The notes under the pieces are model-generated. The model worked only from the letters and a program-made list of their open reading frames with translations, did no database searches and had not been told where the DNA came from. 64,000 nt of DNA from Halorubrum sp. Boch-26 (GTDB lineage: Archaea > Halobacteriota > Halobacteria > Halobacteriales > Haloferacaceae), in NCBI RefSeq assembly GCF_029889805.1, contig NZ_JARANT010000001.1, forward strand, positions 1 to 64,000, in the 5' to 3' direction. A program made the translations under genes and the position numbers. This document shows positions 46,707-57,000 of this stretch, one piece after another. How positions within the stretch are numbered: the first letter of the stretch is position 1; every line of letters starts with the position of its first letter.

Positions 46707-48506
46707 TTACCGCAGCGCGTCGAGATCGAACTCGAAGGCGGCGACTGGCACCTCGAGGTCGTGTTCGACGAGGACCGCGGGGTGGAGCTCGCCGATGACG
46801 CCGACGCGTTCGCCGTCGATCTCGACCGCGGCGGTCCGACCGTCGATGAACGTCGGGTGCTCGATGCGGGGCGTCGCCAGCTCGGCGCCGAAGTCGTCGC
46901 ACACCGCCTGCAGGCGGCCCTTCGCGGCCTCGTAGGAGGCGTCGCGCCGGGCCACCGCGCCGGCGACGTGACGGCGCTCGGCGACGTTCGTGCTCTCCGC
47001 GTCGTCGCGCTCGGCGACGAAGCCGACCTCCGCGACGTCCTGCGGGTACGCGTTGTGGGTGTTCCGCTCTAACAGCATGACGAGCGAGGGGAGCGCCCAC
47101 GTGCGGAGCTGGGTGTACTCCTCGCTGTACGGCTCCGTGATCTCGACGGGGGCGCCGCCGCCGACGATACCGGCGCCCGCGAGCGCCGGGCGCGCTCCGG
47201 AGTCGGCGTCCGCCTCGGCGACCGCGGCGCCGCCGGTCCCCGGCTCCACGTTCATGCGGTCGTAGTTCTCGGGCCCGCTCGTCATGTGGAAGTTCAGCAG
47301 GTCCTCGAACCCGAGCCCGACGAGGCTCGTCCGAACCGCGTCCTCCAGTCGGGAGCGCTCGTGTCGCCCGCCGACGGTCCCCACGTCGGGATAGCGCGGC
47401 TCCAACTCGTCGAACCCGTACGCGCGACCCACGTCGTCGACGAGATCGAGCGGGTGAAGCACGTCGACGCGGTACGGCGGGATCGCCACCTCGTAGGTCA
47501 CGTCCTCGTCGAGGGTGTAGGAGGCGTCGAGGCCGGCACGCTCGAAGCAGTCGACGACTTCCTCCCGCTCGAAGTCGACGCCGAGCAGCGTCTCGATGCG
47601 GTCGTGCGAGACGGCCTTCTCGTCGACGTCGAAGTTCGGCCGGACCAGCTCCGCGCCGTACTCGCTCGGGGCGGTCGCGCCGTCGGCGTAGCTCACCTCG
47701 ACCGCCTCGATCGTCGCGCCCCGCGCCGAAAGCGCGTAACAGATGATGTTGCACATCCGGTCGATCGTCCACTGGTCGGTGCCGGTGAGCTCGACGAACA
47801 GTTCCCGGGATCCCGTCGTCACCTCGGTCCGCTTCCCGTTGATGACGGGCGGGAACGAGAAGAGGCCGAGCTCGTCGTAGATCGCGGGATACCGATCCAG
47901 ACCTTCGACGAGGTCGGCGTACGTCCGGCCGGTGTCGTGTTCGGCGAGCACCGCGTCGGGGGTGAGCTCGTTGTTCGCGTCCAGCGGGACGAACGTGTCG
48001 CCGTCGGGCTCGACGCCGCGGTAGGTGATCGACGGCTCCGACCCCTCCTGGAGCGGTGCGCCCTTGACCATCGCGAGGTCGTGGATCCCGATCGCGCCCT
48101 TCGCGCGGCCCCGACCCATCGTCGCGTGAAGCTTCTCCTGCAGCTGGATCAGGGATTCGAGCGCGCCCTCGTCGAGGTCGACGCCGCGGATCACCGCGCC
48201 CGTGACGTAGGGGCGCTCGTCCGGGACCGACTCGTCGACTTCGATCGTCCACTCGGAGTCGTTCGTCTCGGGGACGTAGACGCCGCGGTCGTCTCCGTAG
48301 TGGTAGCGCAGCGAGCGCGCCACGCCCTCGACGGAGAGCCGGTCGAGCCTGTCGGGCGCGAACTCGAACTGGAGGAGACCGTCGTCGGTCTCCCCCTCGA
48401 ACTCCAGCCCGAGCCCGAACAGGTCCTGCTTGAACTCCTCGTCGCTGGTGTCGGTGCGGCCGGTGAGCCCGCGCAGCTCGTCGGTGTCGAGGTCGACGAC
48501 GGGCAT
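46707..48506 (-). CDS. pheT: Phenylalanyl-tRNA synthetase beta subunit
   Basis: 599 residues from the ATG at 48506, which overlaps the pheS stop (ATGA). Archaeal-type beta chain: MPVVDLDTDELRGLTGRTD, a B3/B4 editing-like domain with AIGIHDLAMVKGAPL near 130, a B5 domain (about 270-345) and the catalytic-like core toward the C-terminus (YNVEPGT-type motifs, LPSLVMLLERNTHNAYPQDV). The frame is open upstream, but that portion overlaps pheS. Forms a heterotetramer with PheS. Confidence 0.95.
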   Translation of the reverse strand: MPVVDLDTDELRGLTGRTDTSDEEFKQDLFGLGLEFEGETDDGLLQFEFAPDRLDRLSVEGVARSLRYHYGDDRGVYVPETNDSEWTIEVDESVPDERPYVTGAVIRGVDLDEGALESLIQLQEKLHATMGRGRAKGAIGIHDLAMVKGAPLQEGSEPSITYRGVEPDGDTFVPLDANNELTPDAVLAEHDTGRTYADLVEGLDRYPAIYDELGLFSFPPVINGKRTEVTTGSRELFVELTGTDQWTIDRMCNIICYALSARGATIEAVEVSYADGATAPSEYGAELVRPNFDVDEKAVSHDRIETLLGVDFEREEVVDCFERAGLDASYTLDEDVTYEVAIPPYRVDVLHPLDLVDDVGRAYGFDELEPRYPDVGTVGGRHERSRLEDAVRTSLVGLGFEDLLNFHMTSGPENYDRMNVEPGTGGAAVAEADADSGARPALAGAGIVGGGAPVEITEPYSEEYTQLRTWALPSLVMLLERNTHNAYPQDVAEVGFVAERDDAESTNVAERRHVAGAVARRDASYEAAKGRLQAVCDDFGAELATPRIEHPTFIDGRTAAVEIDGERVGVIGELHPAVLVEHDLEVPVAAFEFDLDALR

Positions 48507-50014
48507 CAGTAGCTCACCTCCGCGTTCCGCAGGAAGTCGATGTCGGCCAAGGTCCCGTGGAGGTCGCGGATGTCCTCCGCGCCGGTGGTCAGCATCGCGA
48601 GCCGTTCGAGGGCGAGCCCCCACGCCATCACGTCGCAGTCGACGCCGAGCGGGCCGGTGACCTCCTCGCGGAACACCCCGGAGTTCCCGATCTCGATCTC
48701 CTCGCCCGTCTCCGGATGCTCGCCGAACAGCTCGAAGGAGGGCTCCGTGTAGGGGTTGTAGTGCGGCTTGAATCGGATGTCCGTGATTCCGAACTGGCGG
48801 TAGAACTCCTCGAAAGTACCCATCAGGTCGCGCACGGAGAGGTCCTCGGCCATCACCCACCCCTCGATCTGGAAGAACTCCAGGAGATGCGTCGGGTCGA
48901 GCGTGTCGTTGCGGTACACCTTCTCGACGGAGAAGTAGCGCTGCGGTGGATCCAGTTCGGCGCCCGCGATCCCCGAGAGGTAGCGCATCGACAGCGAAGT
49001 GGTGTGGCCTCGGAGGGCGACCTCGCGGGCGAACTCCTCGGACCACGGCGAGTGGTAGCCGTCGCCGTCGAGGCCCCAGCCGTCGCGGTGGGCCGCCTCG
49101 ACGCGGGCCATCAGCTCGTCCGGGATCCCCTCCATCGGCTCGACGTCGAGCGCGAATCGGTCCCAGTGGGTCCGCGCCGGGTGGTCTTGGGGCATGAACA
49201 GGCAGTCGTTGATCCAGAAGTCGCTGTCGGCGTGGGGGCCCTCCATCTCCTGAAAGCCCATGCCGACGAGGACGTCTTTCACGCGGTCGGCGGTGCGGCG
49301 GAGGACGTGCTTCCGCCCGCCGGATACCCCGGGCGCGTCGGCCTCGACGTTGTACTCGGCGAACTCAACGTCGCGCCACTCGCCGGTGGCGAGCAGCTCC
49401 GGCGTGAGCTCCGAGACGGTCTCGGTCGCCGCGACGCCCCCCATCAGTGCGTCGACGCCGTCGTCCGTCAGGGTCACCGACCGGGTGACCGACTCGGCGC
49501 GGTCGACGAGCCCGCGGGAGTCCAGCCGGTCGAGGACCGCCTCGTCGACCGCGGGGTCGTCGCCGTCGGCGAGCGCCGCGAGGACGGACGCTTCCGGGTC
49601 GGCGTCGGGGTCGGCGTCGGGAGCGACCCGAAGCTCGCCCGAGTCGATCGATCCGAACCCCTTCCGCGCGAAGTTCGAGAGCGCGATGTCGACCTCGGGT
49701 CCGTCGAGAGCGGCCTCACCGATAACCCGCCCCATCGACACCGGCGCCTCGTCGGCGTCGAGCGCGAGGCCGGCCCGGTAGAGCCGGGTCTCCGGGAGCC
49801 CGTCGGCGACGTAGCGTCGCCCCTCGTCGGTGAGGTCCACTGTCTCAGCGGTGCGCTCTGCGACGGAGCAGAGCCCCTCGTCGCGGAGGTCGAAGGCGGC
49901 GCCGACGACCGTCTCGGGCTTCAACCCGGTCTCCGTCGCGATCTCGTCTATCGTCCGTCCGTCCGTCGCGCTCGCGGCTTCGAGGACCGCGAGCTGTCGT
50001 TCCGGGAGTCGCAT
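48506..50014 (-). CDS. pheS: Phenylalanyl-tRNA synthetase alpha subunit
   Basis: 502 residues from the ATG at 50014 (MRLPERQLAVLEAASA); an ATG five codons upstream (50029) is an alternative. N-terminal winged-helix segments (1-170) give tRNA contacts in the archaeal/eukaryotic type. The class II core carries DCLFMPQDHPARTHWD (motif 1 region), YRNDTLDPTHLLEFFQIEGW (motif 2) and DVMAWGLALERLAMLTTG (motif 3, with the Arg). It attaches phenylalanine to tRNA-Phe together with PheT. Confidence 0.95.
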   Translation of the reverse strand: MRLPERQLAVLEAASATDGRTIDEIATETGLKPETVVGAAFDLRDEGLCSVAERTAETVDLTDEGRRYVADGLPETRLYRAGLALDADEAPVSMGRVIGEAALDGPEVDIALSNFARKGFGSIDSGELRVAPDADPDADPEASVLAALADGDDPAVDEAVLDRLDSRGLVDRAESVTRSVTLTDDGVDALMGGVAATETVSELTPELLATGEWRDVEFAEYNVEADAPGVSGGRKHVLRRTADRVKDVLVGMGFQEMEGPHADSDFWINDCLFMPQDHPARTHWDRFALDVEPMEGIPDELMARVEAAHRDGWGLDGDGYHSPWSEEFAREVALRGHTTSLSMRYLSGIAGAELDPPQRYFSVEKVYRNDTLDPTHLLEFFQIEGWVMAEDLSVRDLMGTFEEFYRQFGITDIRFKPHYNPYTEPSFELFGEHPETGEEIEIGNSGVFREEVTGPLGVDCDVMAWGLALERLAMLTTGAEDIRDLHGTLADIDFLRNAEVSY

Positions 50015-50319
50015 TCGAGTTGTATCCATACGCGTGTGGCTGGTTGGTAACGGTTCCGGCACGTCGCCGTCATGGGAGCGTGCGGACAGTCTTACTTCCC
50101 CTCGTCTGGTCTCCTAGCCGCCGACCCGAACGGTTTCTCCGCCCGGCCGCGGGGCGGGCCCGCCGCGCGTCTGTCAGCCGAAAACGAATCCGAACGCGTC
50201 GCCGCCGGCTCTCCGGGCGATACCCGCCGTGACGCGTTCAACTGCCATACGAGAGAATGCCACACGATATCTGTTAACGGTTTCGCTCCGGCTGCCGGGT
50301 AGCGACCCCACCGATGCCC

Positions 50320-51021
50320 TCAGCGCTCGTCTTCCGCCCGTTCTCGAAGCGCTGCGAGCCGATCGCCTAAGGGCGGCTGCACCTCGAACCACGTCGACCA
50401 GTCCCCCGTCTCCGGCTCGACTCCCCGGATCGCGGCGACGCGCTCGAAGGCGTCGGCGACGCGCTCCGCACCGACTGCGTCCGCGGCGTGGTCGTCCGCC
50501 GCGTACTGCACCCGCCGTCCGACCCAGAACGCGGCGAGTCCGACGGCGATGAGCGAGGCGAAGCCGGCCTGAAACGGCACCGCGACCGTCACGATCGCCG
50601 CCAAGATCGAGAGCACCGCCGCGATCGCGACCGCGCGAAACTCGCCGTAGTACGTCTCGACTCTCCCCGCCTCGGCCGCGAGGAGGCCGATGGCGACCTC
50701 CTCATCGAGCGCGTTGAGCACGCTCTCCGTGACGAACAGCACGCGTCTGCCGGGCGGGCCGCGGACGCCGACATCGACCCGACCGGTCCCCGACTCATCC
50801 CGACCGGTCCCTGACCCGTCCGCCGTCTCTCCGTCGTCGATCTCGATCGCGACTCGGTCGACGTCGAGTCCGGCGGTCTCGCGGAACGTAGCGAGCCGTT
50901 CCCGCTCCTCGGCCGTCGGCTCCCGCAGATCGCGGAAGCGGTCGGCGGCGTAGAGCGGCCCGACCTCGACCGCGAGGAGGGCGACGACGGCGACGCCGAC
51001 GAGGAACGCGCCAGTGATCAT
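50320..51021 (-). CDS. Degenerate M48-like membrane protein (catalytic motif lost)
   Basis: 233 residues. Layout of a short haloarchaeal M48 peptidase: N-terminal helix (5-25), VLFVTESVLNALDEEVAIGL near 95 and then, where active members have an H-E-x-x-H helix, LAAEAGRVETYYGEFR, so both zinc-binding His are replaced. Two further helices (about 132-170) and HAADAVGAERVADAFERVA follow. It is probably a pseudo-protease with a regulatory or structural role. It lies 59 bp downstream of the MinD-like gene on the same strand. Confidence 0.72.
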   Translation of the reverse strand: MITGAFLVGVAVVALLAVEVGPLYAADRFRDLREPTAEERERLATFRETAGLDVDRVAIEIDDGETADGSGTGRDESGTGRVDVGVRGPPGRRVLFVTESVLNALDEEVAIGLLAAEAGRVETYYGEFRAVAIAAVLSILAAIVTVAVPFQAGFASLIAVGLAAFWVGRRVQYAADDHAADAVGAERVADAFERVAAIRGVEPETGDWSTWFEVQPPLGDRLAALRERAEDER

Positions 51022-51080
51022 GCCCGTTTGTCCGCCCCCAATCGGGTAAAACGACCCGATGTCCCGCGCTCGACCCCCCG

Positions 51081-51731
51081 TCAGCTGGGGACCCGCCCGG
51101 CCAGATCCCGAACCGCTCGCGCGGCGTCGCTCTCGGGCGCGGCGTCGGTGACCGGCCGCTCCGTCGCGACCGAGCGGCCCACACGTGGATCAGCGGGAAT
51201 CACCGCTGCGGGCGCACCCAGCGCGTCGGCGACCGCGTCGGTCGGCGGCTCCTCGGTTACCCGGTTGAGCGCGCAGCCCACGAGTCCGGCGTCGAGCTCG
51301 CGGGCGAGCTCTCGGGTCCGGATCGCGTCGGCCAACGCGAACGCCCGCGGGGAGACGACCAGCAGGCACGCGTCCGCGACCGCGAGCGGGACGCCGGCGT
51401 CCGCACGTCGGCCGGCCGGACAGTCGAGGACGGCGACGCCGCGCTCCCGCTCGATCGCCGCCACCGCGTCGTTCAGCGCCGACAGGTCGCAGGCGCGGGC
51501 GCCGGCGAGCGTCCGCCCGCAGGGAACGACGTCGACCGGGCCGGTCCGAACGGTCTCGGTCGGGTCGGCGCGCCCGGCGAGCACGTCGTGGAGGTCCGGA
51601 CCGCGGCCGCCGGGGAGGTCGGCCATGCCGAGGTCCGCGTCGACGACGACCGCGTCGAGCGCGGCGGCGACGTTGTACGCGAGCGTCGTCTTCCCGACGC
51701 CGCCCTTGCCGCCGGCGACGGCGAGGATCAC
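51081..51731 (-). CDS. MinD/ParA-type P-loop ATPase
   Basis: 216 residues. MILAVAGGKGGVGKTTLAYN is a deviant Walker A (KGGVGKT) at residues 9-15; DADLGMADLPGG and AVLDCPAGRRADAG follow as switch regions. It starts with GTG overlapping the stop of the preceding gene (GTGA). There is no partner MinE or ParB nearby. Last core gene of the mcm-linked operon, so a role in replication or chromosome/cell-division positioning is plausible but unproven. Confidence 0.9.
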   Translation of the reverse strand: MILAVAGGKGGVGKTTLAYNVAAALDAVVVDADLGMADLPGGRGPDLHDVLAGRADPTETVRTGPVDVVPCGRTLAGARACDLSALNDAVAAIERERGVAVLDCPAGRRADAGVPLAVADACLLVVSPRAFALADAIRTRELARELDAGLVGCALNRVTEEPPTDAVADALGAPAAVIPADPRVGRSVATERPVTDAAPESDAARAVRDLAGRVPS

Positions 51732-52483
51732 GCGAGCCGCTCCAGCGCCCCGACGGGGACCTCGGTTTCGGCCGCGCGATCGGCCAGCGACGCCGCGCGC
51801 TCGCTCACCGCTCGGAGTCGCTCCGCGTCGGCATCGACCCGGCTCGCAAGGTCGGCGATCGCGTCGACGCCGCCCGCGTCCGCGACCACTTCGGTCGCCG
51901 TTTCCACGTCGGCGTCGGCCAGTCGCTCCGCCCGATCGACCCGAGTCTCGACCGCGGCGAACCAGTCGTCGACCGCGTCTGGCGTCGCTCGTCCGGACTC
52001 GCCGGTATCGCTGCGCTCACTGTCGGCGCCGTGTGCGTCACCGAGCGGAGTAGTGTCGTCACGGCGCTCGCCGACACCGTGAGCCCCGTCGACCGCCGCG
52101 CGCGGCGGCCGGTACTCGGCGAGGTCGCGGAGCGCGTCGGCCGGCGTCGAGTCGGCGTCCCCGCCATCGCTGGTGGAGCCGGCAATTCCGCGAGCGGACT
52201 CGTCCGGATCGACCGATGTGATCTCGACGATCTCCACCGGTGGATCGACGGGTGGAGCCGGTACCGCGAAGCCGAACCCGCGCCGCTCGCCCGGGCCGAT
52301 CTGCAGGGTCACCCCGCTCGCGTCCCACCCGTCAATCGGTACGCCGGCCCGCCGCGGGGGCAACACCGGCGCGTCGAATCGGCTCTCGACTCGCACGCGC
52401 CGCGGAACGGCGTCGTCGTTGCGTGCCCGACAGCGCACCAGCGACGCGTCACCCGCCCGGTCGACGGTCCACGAGAGATCCAT
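51728..52483 (-). CDS. Conserved mcm-linked protein (beta domain plus helical tail)
   Basis: 251 residues from the ATG at 52483. The first ~95 residues form a beta-rich domain (MDLSWTVDRAGDASLVRCRA, VTLQIGPGERRGFGFAVPAP), a linker of variable acidic sequence spans about 100-165, and the C-terminal part is helical (TPDAVDDWFAAVETRVDRAE, LADLASRV-like). No enzymatic motif. It belongs to the DUF7857-type haloarchaeal family by position (assignment from synteny, moderate certainty). Start-stop overlap with the MinD-like gene. Confidence 0.7.
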   Translation of the reverse strand: MDLSWTVDRAGDASLVRCRARNDDAVPRRVRVESRFDAPVLPPRRAGVPIDGWDASGVTLQIGPGERRGFGFAVPAPPVDPPVEIVEITSVDPDESARGIAGSTSDGGDADSTPADALRDLAEYRPPRAAVDGAHGVGERRDDTTPLGDAHGADSERSDTGESGRATPDAVDDWFAAVETRVDRAERLADADVETATEVVADAGGVDAIADLASRVDADAERLRAVSERAASLADRAAETEVPVGALERLA

Positions 52484-52535
52484 ACGCGGGCTGTCGCGGC
52501 ATCCGATGTAAACGTCACCACGTCGTCGCCGCTCG

Positions 52536-53306
52536 TCACGAGTTCCGCGCGGCGTCCGGACGAGCGACCGCCGTGTCGAGCACCGTCTCCGGCGACGCCG
52601 ACCCGCGCTCGGCGAGCCAACGCGCGGCCTCGACGCCGAGCGTGACCGGCCCGTCCAGGCCGGCGATCCGAACCGCCGCGAGCGACGCGGCGAGCCGCGG
52701 CCCGTCGTACTCCGACGGCCCGGCGCCCCCGTCGGCCCGCTCACCGCCGGGGACAGCGACGAGCGCGTCACGAAACGCCGGGTACACCTCGACCGCGAGC
52801 TCGCGGCGCGCCTCCCGCTGACGATTCCGCAGTCGGTCCTCGCGTTCGAGCCGCCGGTCGCGCTCGTCGCGGGCGCGGGCGGCTCGCTCGCGAGCCCGTT
52901 CGAGCGCCTGCTCCGCCGCGATCCGTTCGGTCTGAGCGTTCGAGAGTTCCGCCGCGGCGGACTCGAGATCACCGAGCGCCTCGTCCGTCTCCGCCTCGAC
53001 GGCCCGGCGCGCCCGGACGTCGCCGCGGAGCGCCGCGACGCGCTCTTTCAAGCGTTCTTCTTCGCCGCTCGCCGCCGCGACTCGCCGACGGGCCGCGGCG
53101 AGATCGACCGACTCCACCTCGATAGCCGCGATCTCGTCGCGGAGTCGACGGAGTTCGTCGCTCACCGACGACTCGTATCCGCGCGCCCGGGCCGCCGCCG
53201 CGAGTTCCCGTCGAAGGCTGGTCCCGGTCGGTATCCGATCGAGGACGGTCGCTGGCGCGGGAATCGGGGGCTCCCGCGGCCGCTCCGACGGTGGCTCGCC
53301 GGTCAC
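52536..53306 (-). CDS. Conserved mcm-linked coiled-coil protein
   Basis: 256 residues. A long coiled-coil runs from about 45 to 165 (VSDELRRLRDEIAAIEVESV, EEERLKERVAALRGDVRARR, AEQALERARERAARARDERD), followed by a compact Ala/Leu-rich end. Four-base overlap (ATGA) with the upstream 112-residue gene. It could be a scaffold protein for the operon products. I know no function. Confidence 0.75.
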   Translation of the reverse strand: MTGEPPSERPREPPIPAPATVLDRIPTGTSLRRELAAAARARGYESSVSDELRRLRDEIAAIEVESVDLAAARRRVAAASGEEERLKERVAALRGDVRARRAVEAETDEALGDLESAAAELSNAQTERIAAEQALERARERAARARDERDRRLEREDRLRNRQREARRELAVEVYPAFRDALVAVPGGERADGGAGPSEYDGPRLAASLAAVRIAGLDGPVTLGVEAARWLAERGSASPETVLDTAVARPDAARNS

Positions 53307-53641
53307 AGCTCCTCGCCCTTCAACTGGTCCGGATCCGGATGCTCCGTCCCGGCGGCGAACGCGGCGTACGGCGTCGCAGCCGCCTCACGATTCGCGTACG
53401 CGCTCGCCGCGTCACGGACCGATTCGTCGAGCGCGACGAACTCGTTGAACGGCTCCGTTCGCTCGATCTGGACGTCCCCGCCGTGCGACTCGCGGAGCCG
53501 CACGGCGAGGAACGCGGCGTACTCCGTCGCGTCGAGCAGCGCCGCCCGTCCGAACCGTCGGACAACCGGTTCTCGGTGGCGTCGACACAGGTTCCGGAGG
53601 CCGGTGCGGGCCGCCTCGGAATACGTCACGATCAGCAGCAC
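53303..53641 (-). CDS. Conserved mcm-linked small protein
   Basis: 112 residues: MLLIVTYSEAARTGLRNLCR, HREPVVRRFGRAALLDATEY and ERTEPFNEFVALDESVRDAA. Compact alpha/beta composition, no metal or nucleotide motif. It lies 39 bp after the next-upstream gene and overlaps the coiled-coil gene by 4 bp. Haloarchaea keep such a gene downstream of mcm; function unknown. Confidence 0.75.
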   Translation of the reverse strand: MLLIVTYSEAARTGLRNLCRRHREPVVRRFGRAALLDATEYAAFLAVRLRESHGGDVQIERTEPFNEFVALDESVRDAASAYANREAAATPYAAFAAGTEHPDPDQLKGEEL

Positions 53642-53680
53642 GGACGCGGCTGGTCGAGGGTCGAACTTATCTGTTCCGGA

Positions 53681-54052
53681 CTACTCCGGATCGCCTACCC
53701 GTTCGACCTCGAACTCGGGTACTGCGTCGTTTTTAGAATCTATCAGATCGTCAGAATCATTCGTCGATTTCGCTTCGTTCGACGACGGTGTTCCGTTCGA
53801 GCGGCGCGAGTCGATCCCGGAGAGCGCGAGCACGCGCTCCCGCGCCGCCGGCGCGGAGGGCGCCACGACGATCCGACCGTCGACGGGGTCCTCGCCGACC
53901 GCTCGGAACACGTCGTCTTCGCCGTCGAACTCCGTGGCATAGGTCCGGAGCACCGCGGCCACTCGTCGTTCCGTGTCGGCGAGGTCGGCCTCGCCGCTCT
54001 CGAACGCGCGCAGGGCGTCCTCGACGTTCCGTATCGCGGAGATGCGGTCCAT
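53681..54052 (-). CDS. Conserved mcm-linked small acidic protein
   Basis: 123 residues. MDRISAIRNVEDALRAFESG, then LADTERRVAAVLRTYATEFD and RIVVAPSAPAARERVLALSG, followed by a Ser/Asn/Asp-rich low-complexity tail (about 86-123) that is less GC-rich. Its ATG directly follows the mcm stop codon (no intervening base), so co-expression with the helicase is very likely. Unknown role, possibly a helicase-associated factor. Confidence 0.75.
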   Translation of the reverse strand: MDRISAIRNVEDALRAFESGEADLADTERRVAAVLRTYATEFDGEDDVFRAVGEDPVDGRIVVAPSAPAARERVLALSGIDSRRSNGTPSSNEAKSTNDSDDLIDSKNDAVPEFEVERVGDPE

Positions 54053-57000
54053 CTACGTCGTCCGCAGGTGACCCTGCTTCGGCTCGTACACCTCGCCCTT
54101 CGTGCGGAGCTTCTCGATCTCCTGTTCGGCCTTTCCGGGATCCATCCCGATCTCGCCGGCGCGGTCGAGCACCTCCTCGACGGGCGCGCCCTCCTGGTAC
54201 TCCTCCTCGATGTCCGCGATGAGGCCCTTGATGTTCTTGATGCGGTCGCGCTGGCTCTTGGAGGTCCCCGTCTCCACCACGTCGGCGTCGAACTGCCCCG
54301 TCTCGGGGTCGACGCCGATGTCCTTGAGACAGGATTCGACGATGTCGGTCGCGCGGTCGGCGTCCTCGCGCTCGACGGTGTCCGAGAGACGGAGCCGCGC
54401 GCTCGCCTCCGCGAGCCGCACCATCGCCTCCAGCTTCCGGGCGGTGACGGGCACCGGGGCGTCCTCGTCGGCGCCCTTCGAACGCAGGTCGACGTAGAAC
54501 TCCTCGATCAGCCCCTTCGCCTCCTCCGTCATCGTCGGGTAACAGGACCGCTTCGCGTGGGCGATGTACTTCCGGAGCAGCTCGGCGTCGATCTCCGGGG
54601 CGACCTCCTGCGTCACCTCCGCCACCTGGTCCGAGGTGAACTCCGAGCTCGCCAACTCCTCGCGCTGGGTGTTGAGCTCGCCGGCGTAGTTCGTCTTGAT
54701 GATGTGTCTCGCCAGCCGGGAGTCGTGTTCGGGGTCCGGGCTGTCCGTCACCGTGAAGATGAGGTCGAACCGCGAGATGAGCGCGGGTTCGAGGTCGATC
54801 TGCTCGCCGATCGGTTCGTACTGGTCGAACCGGCCGTACTTCGGGTTCGCGGCGCCCAAGAGGGAACACCGCGCCTTCAGCGTCGCGTTGATCCCCGCCT
54901 TCGAGACGGAGATCTTCTGCTGTTCGAGCCCCTCGTGCATCGCGGAGCGGTCGCTCGAATCCATCTTATCCAGCTCGTCGACTGCGGCGATCCCCTTATC
55001 GGCTAAGACGAGCGCGCCGGCTTCGAGCGACCACTGCTGGCCGTCGCCGAAGTCGTCGCGAACCGCCGCCGCAGTTAACCCCGCCGCGCTGCTGCCTTTA
55101 CCGGACGTGTAAACCGACCTGGGGGCGATATTCTCGACGTACGAGATCATCTGTGAGTTGTGTGAGATGATCCCGTTTGAGACGTAGTTATGCGTTCCCT
55201 CAATTTCGAGATCATACACCCAATCGTCTTCGGGTTCAACCTGCTCGATGGACTCGATCTGATCCCACCGAATATCTCCATCGGCGAGTTGACGGAGTGC
55301 AGCAATGTCGCGTACGGTGGATCCGCCGTCTGTCTTAGCAAGAGCGTCGCTGTTGGAGTCGACCGAGGATTGGCACGCGTCCTCGAACGCGTCGATGATC
55401 CGACCGAGTGCGTCTCGACTCGGATTTCGGTTCCCGGCTTCGTAGTGTCGGAACGTACTCCGCGGCACGCCGCACTCATACTGCGTTAGTCCGAGAAATT
55501 CACGCAATCGGCGGAGCGTCGGACCAACGTTCGGAATCACATCTACGTTCGTATTCTGATCCGTTTCGAGATGGTCTTCCGCTGCCGCCTGCTTTCGGTC
55601 GGTAACGAATCCGATTTTGGTCACGTAGCGGTCGAACTGTGCTCCGCTGATACGAAGGCGGTAGCTCCCGTTGTGGCGCTCATGCAACTGGGACGTCATC
55701 CCGTGTTGAAGCAGGAGCGACCGGATTCCTTCGAGGAGTTCCTCGCTCATCGACGCAACGGTTATCTCTCGTTGCGACGCAGAGACGTGACCTTCTCCCT
55801 CGATGAACCCCTTGATGAAGGCTGCAGTAACCGGATCTGATGCAGTAGAAATTCTCGGTGGAACCCGCTTATCTGCGGAGTTCTTCAGTAGTGCTTCATC
55901 TATCTCATCGAGGAAGCTGACGAACTCACCCGCGGAACACATCAACTCTCGTGCACTCTTCCCGTCATGCGGCTCCCGGGTGGTTGTTTCGAGGTTGAGA
56001 TCATGGAGTGTGCTGCGGGCGTCATCAAGGACCTCCTCGTCGTTGTTCGTGATCGAAACGAATCCCGAATGGTCGTCACGTTTCTCAACGTATCCCTCGG
56101 CTACGATGTATCCAATGAGACGAGAGAGTTCTGGAGTCCATCGTTCGGGGGAATCAAGACGGACAGCGTTGTGTGACTGTGCCCTGCGGAAGTCGACGTC
56201 GAGCGCGTCGTGGGAGTCTACATCAAGCCGATTGGGGGCCGCTACGAACTCGCCCGCTTCCAGTTCCTCGGCAATAACCGGAGTAAACTGGCCGCCTCGC
56301 TGAACGAATAATGGGTGAGAAGGCGTCACGTCGAGCTCGCGGCCGGATGTAGTTTCGATCCGATACATCTCCTCTGGCGCCTCTCTCTTCCAGACCTTCG
56401 TAGCGCGAGACGCCCCGACGGTCCCATCCTCCTGAAGTGCGGGAACCTCAAAGTCAACACCGTCCCAGACGCCGTCGTCGACAGGCTTCGGATCGTCGAG
56501 ATTTCGCTCAACCAGCTCGCGTATCGGAACCTCTCGTCCATCGTTGAGTGTGACATTCGTGTCTCCATCGAGACACTTTCCCGTACCCGGATCCCCGATC
56601 AGGAGCATATGCAGGTCCCCGCGGATCCGCGAGCCGTCGGGGAGGTGTTTGGTGACGCCGGAGAACAGCTGGAGGATCATCGCGAGCTTCTCCTCCTCGT
56701 AGCCGTAGATGGCCGGGGCGATGGAGCCGACCATCGCCTCGTAGATGTCGTCGCGGTTGGAGAGCTCGATGATCTCGCGTTTGTCCGCCTCGGTGATGTC
56801 CATATCCTCGAACTCCTCGTCTTCGATGGAGATGGAGACGCCGTCCATGTACAGATCGAAGATGGCGGACTTCTCGTTGCCCTGCTCGACCTGCTCGATG
56901 TGGAGGACGCCGACGCAGGTGACGTGGTCGCCGGGGCTCACCTTCCCGGTGATGTCGTCGACGATGTCGACGTCGAGCGACTGCGGCGTCTCGCCGCCGC

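Noticed and set aside
50174-50248. 24-codon minus-strand frame (starts MAVERVTAGIARRAGG) with a TATA-like box upstream
   Set aside because: Too short to support without transcription or conservation evidence; the rest of the 257-bp gap shows nothing.
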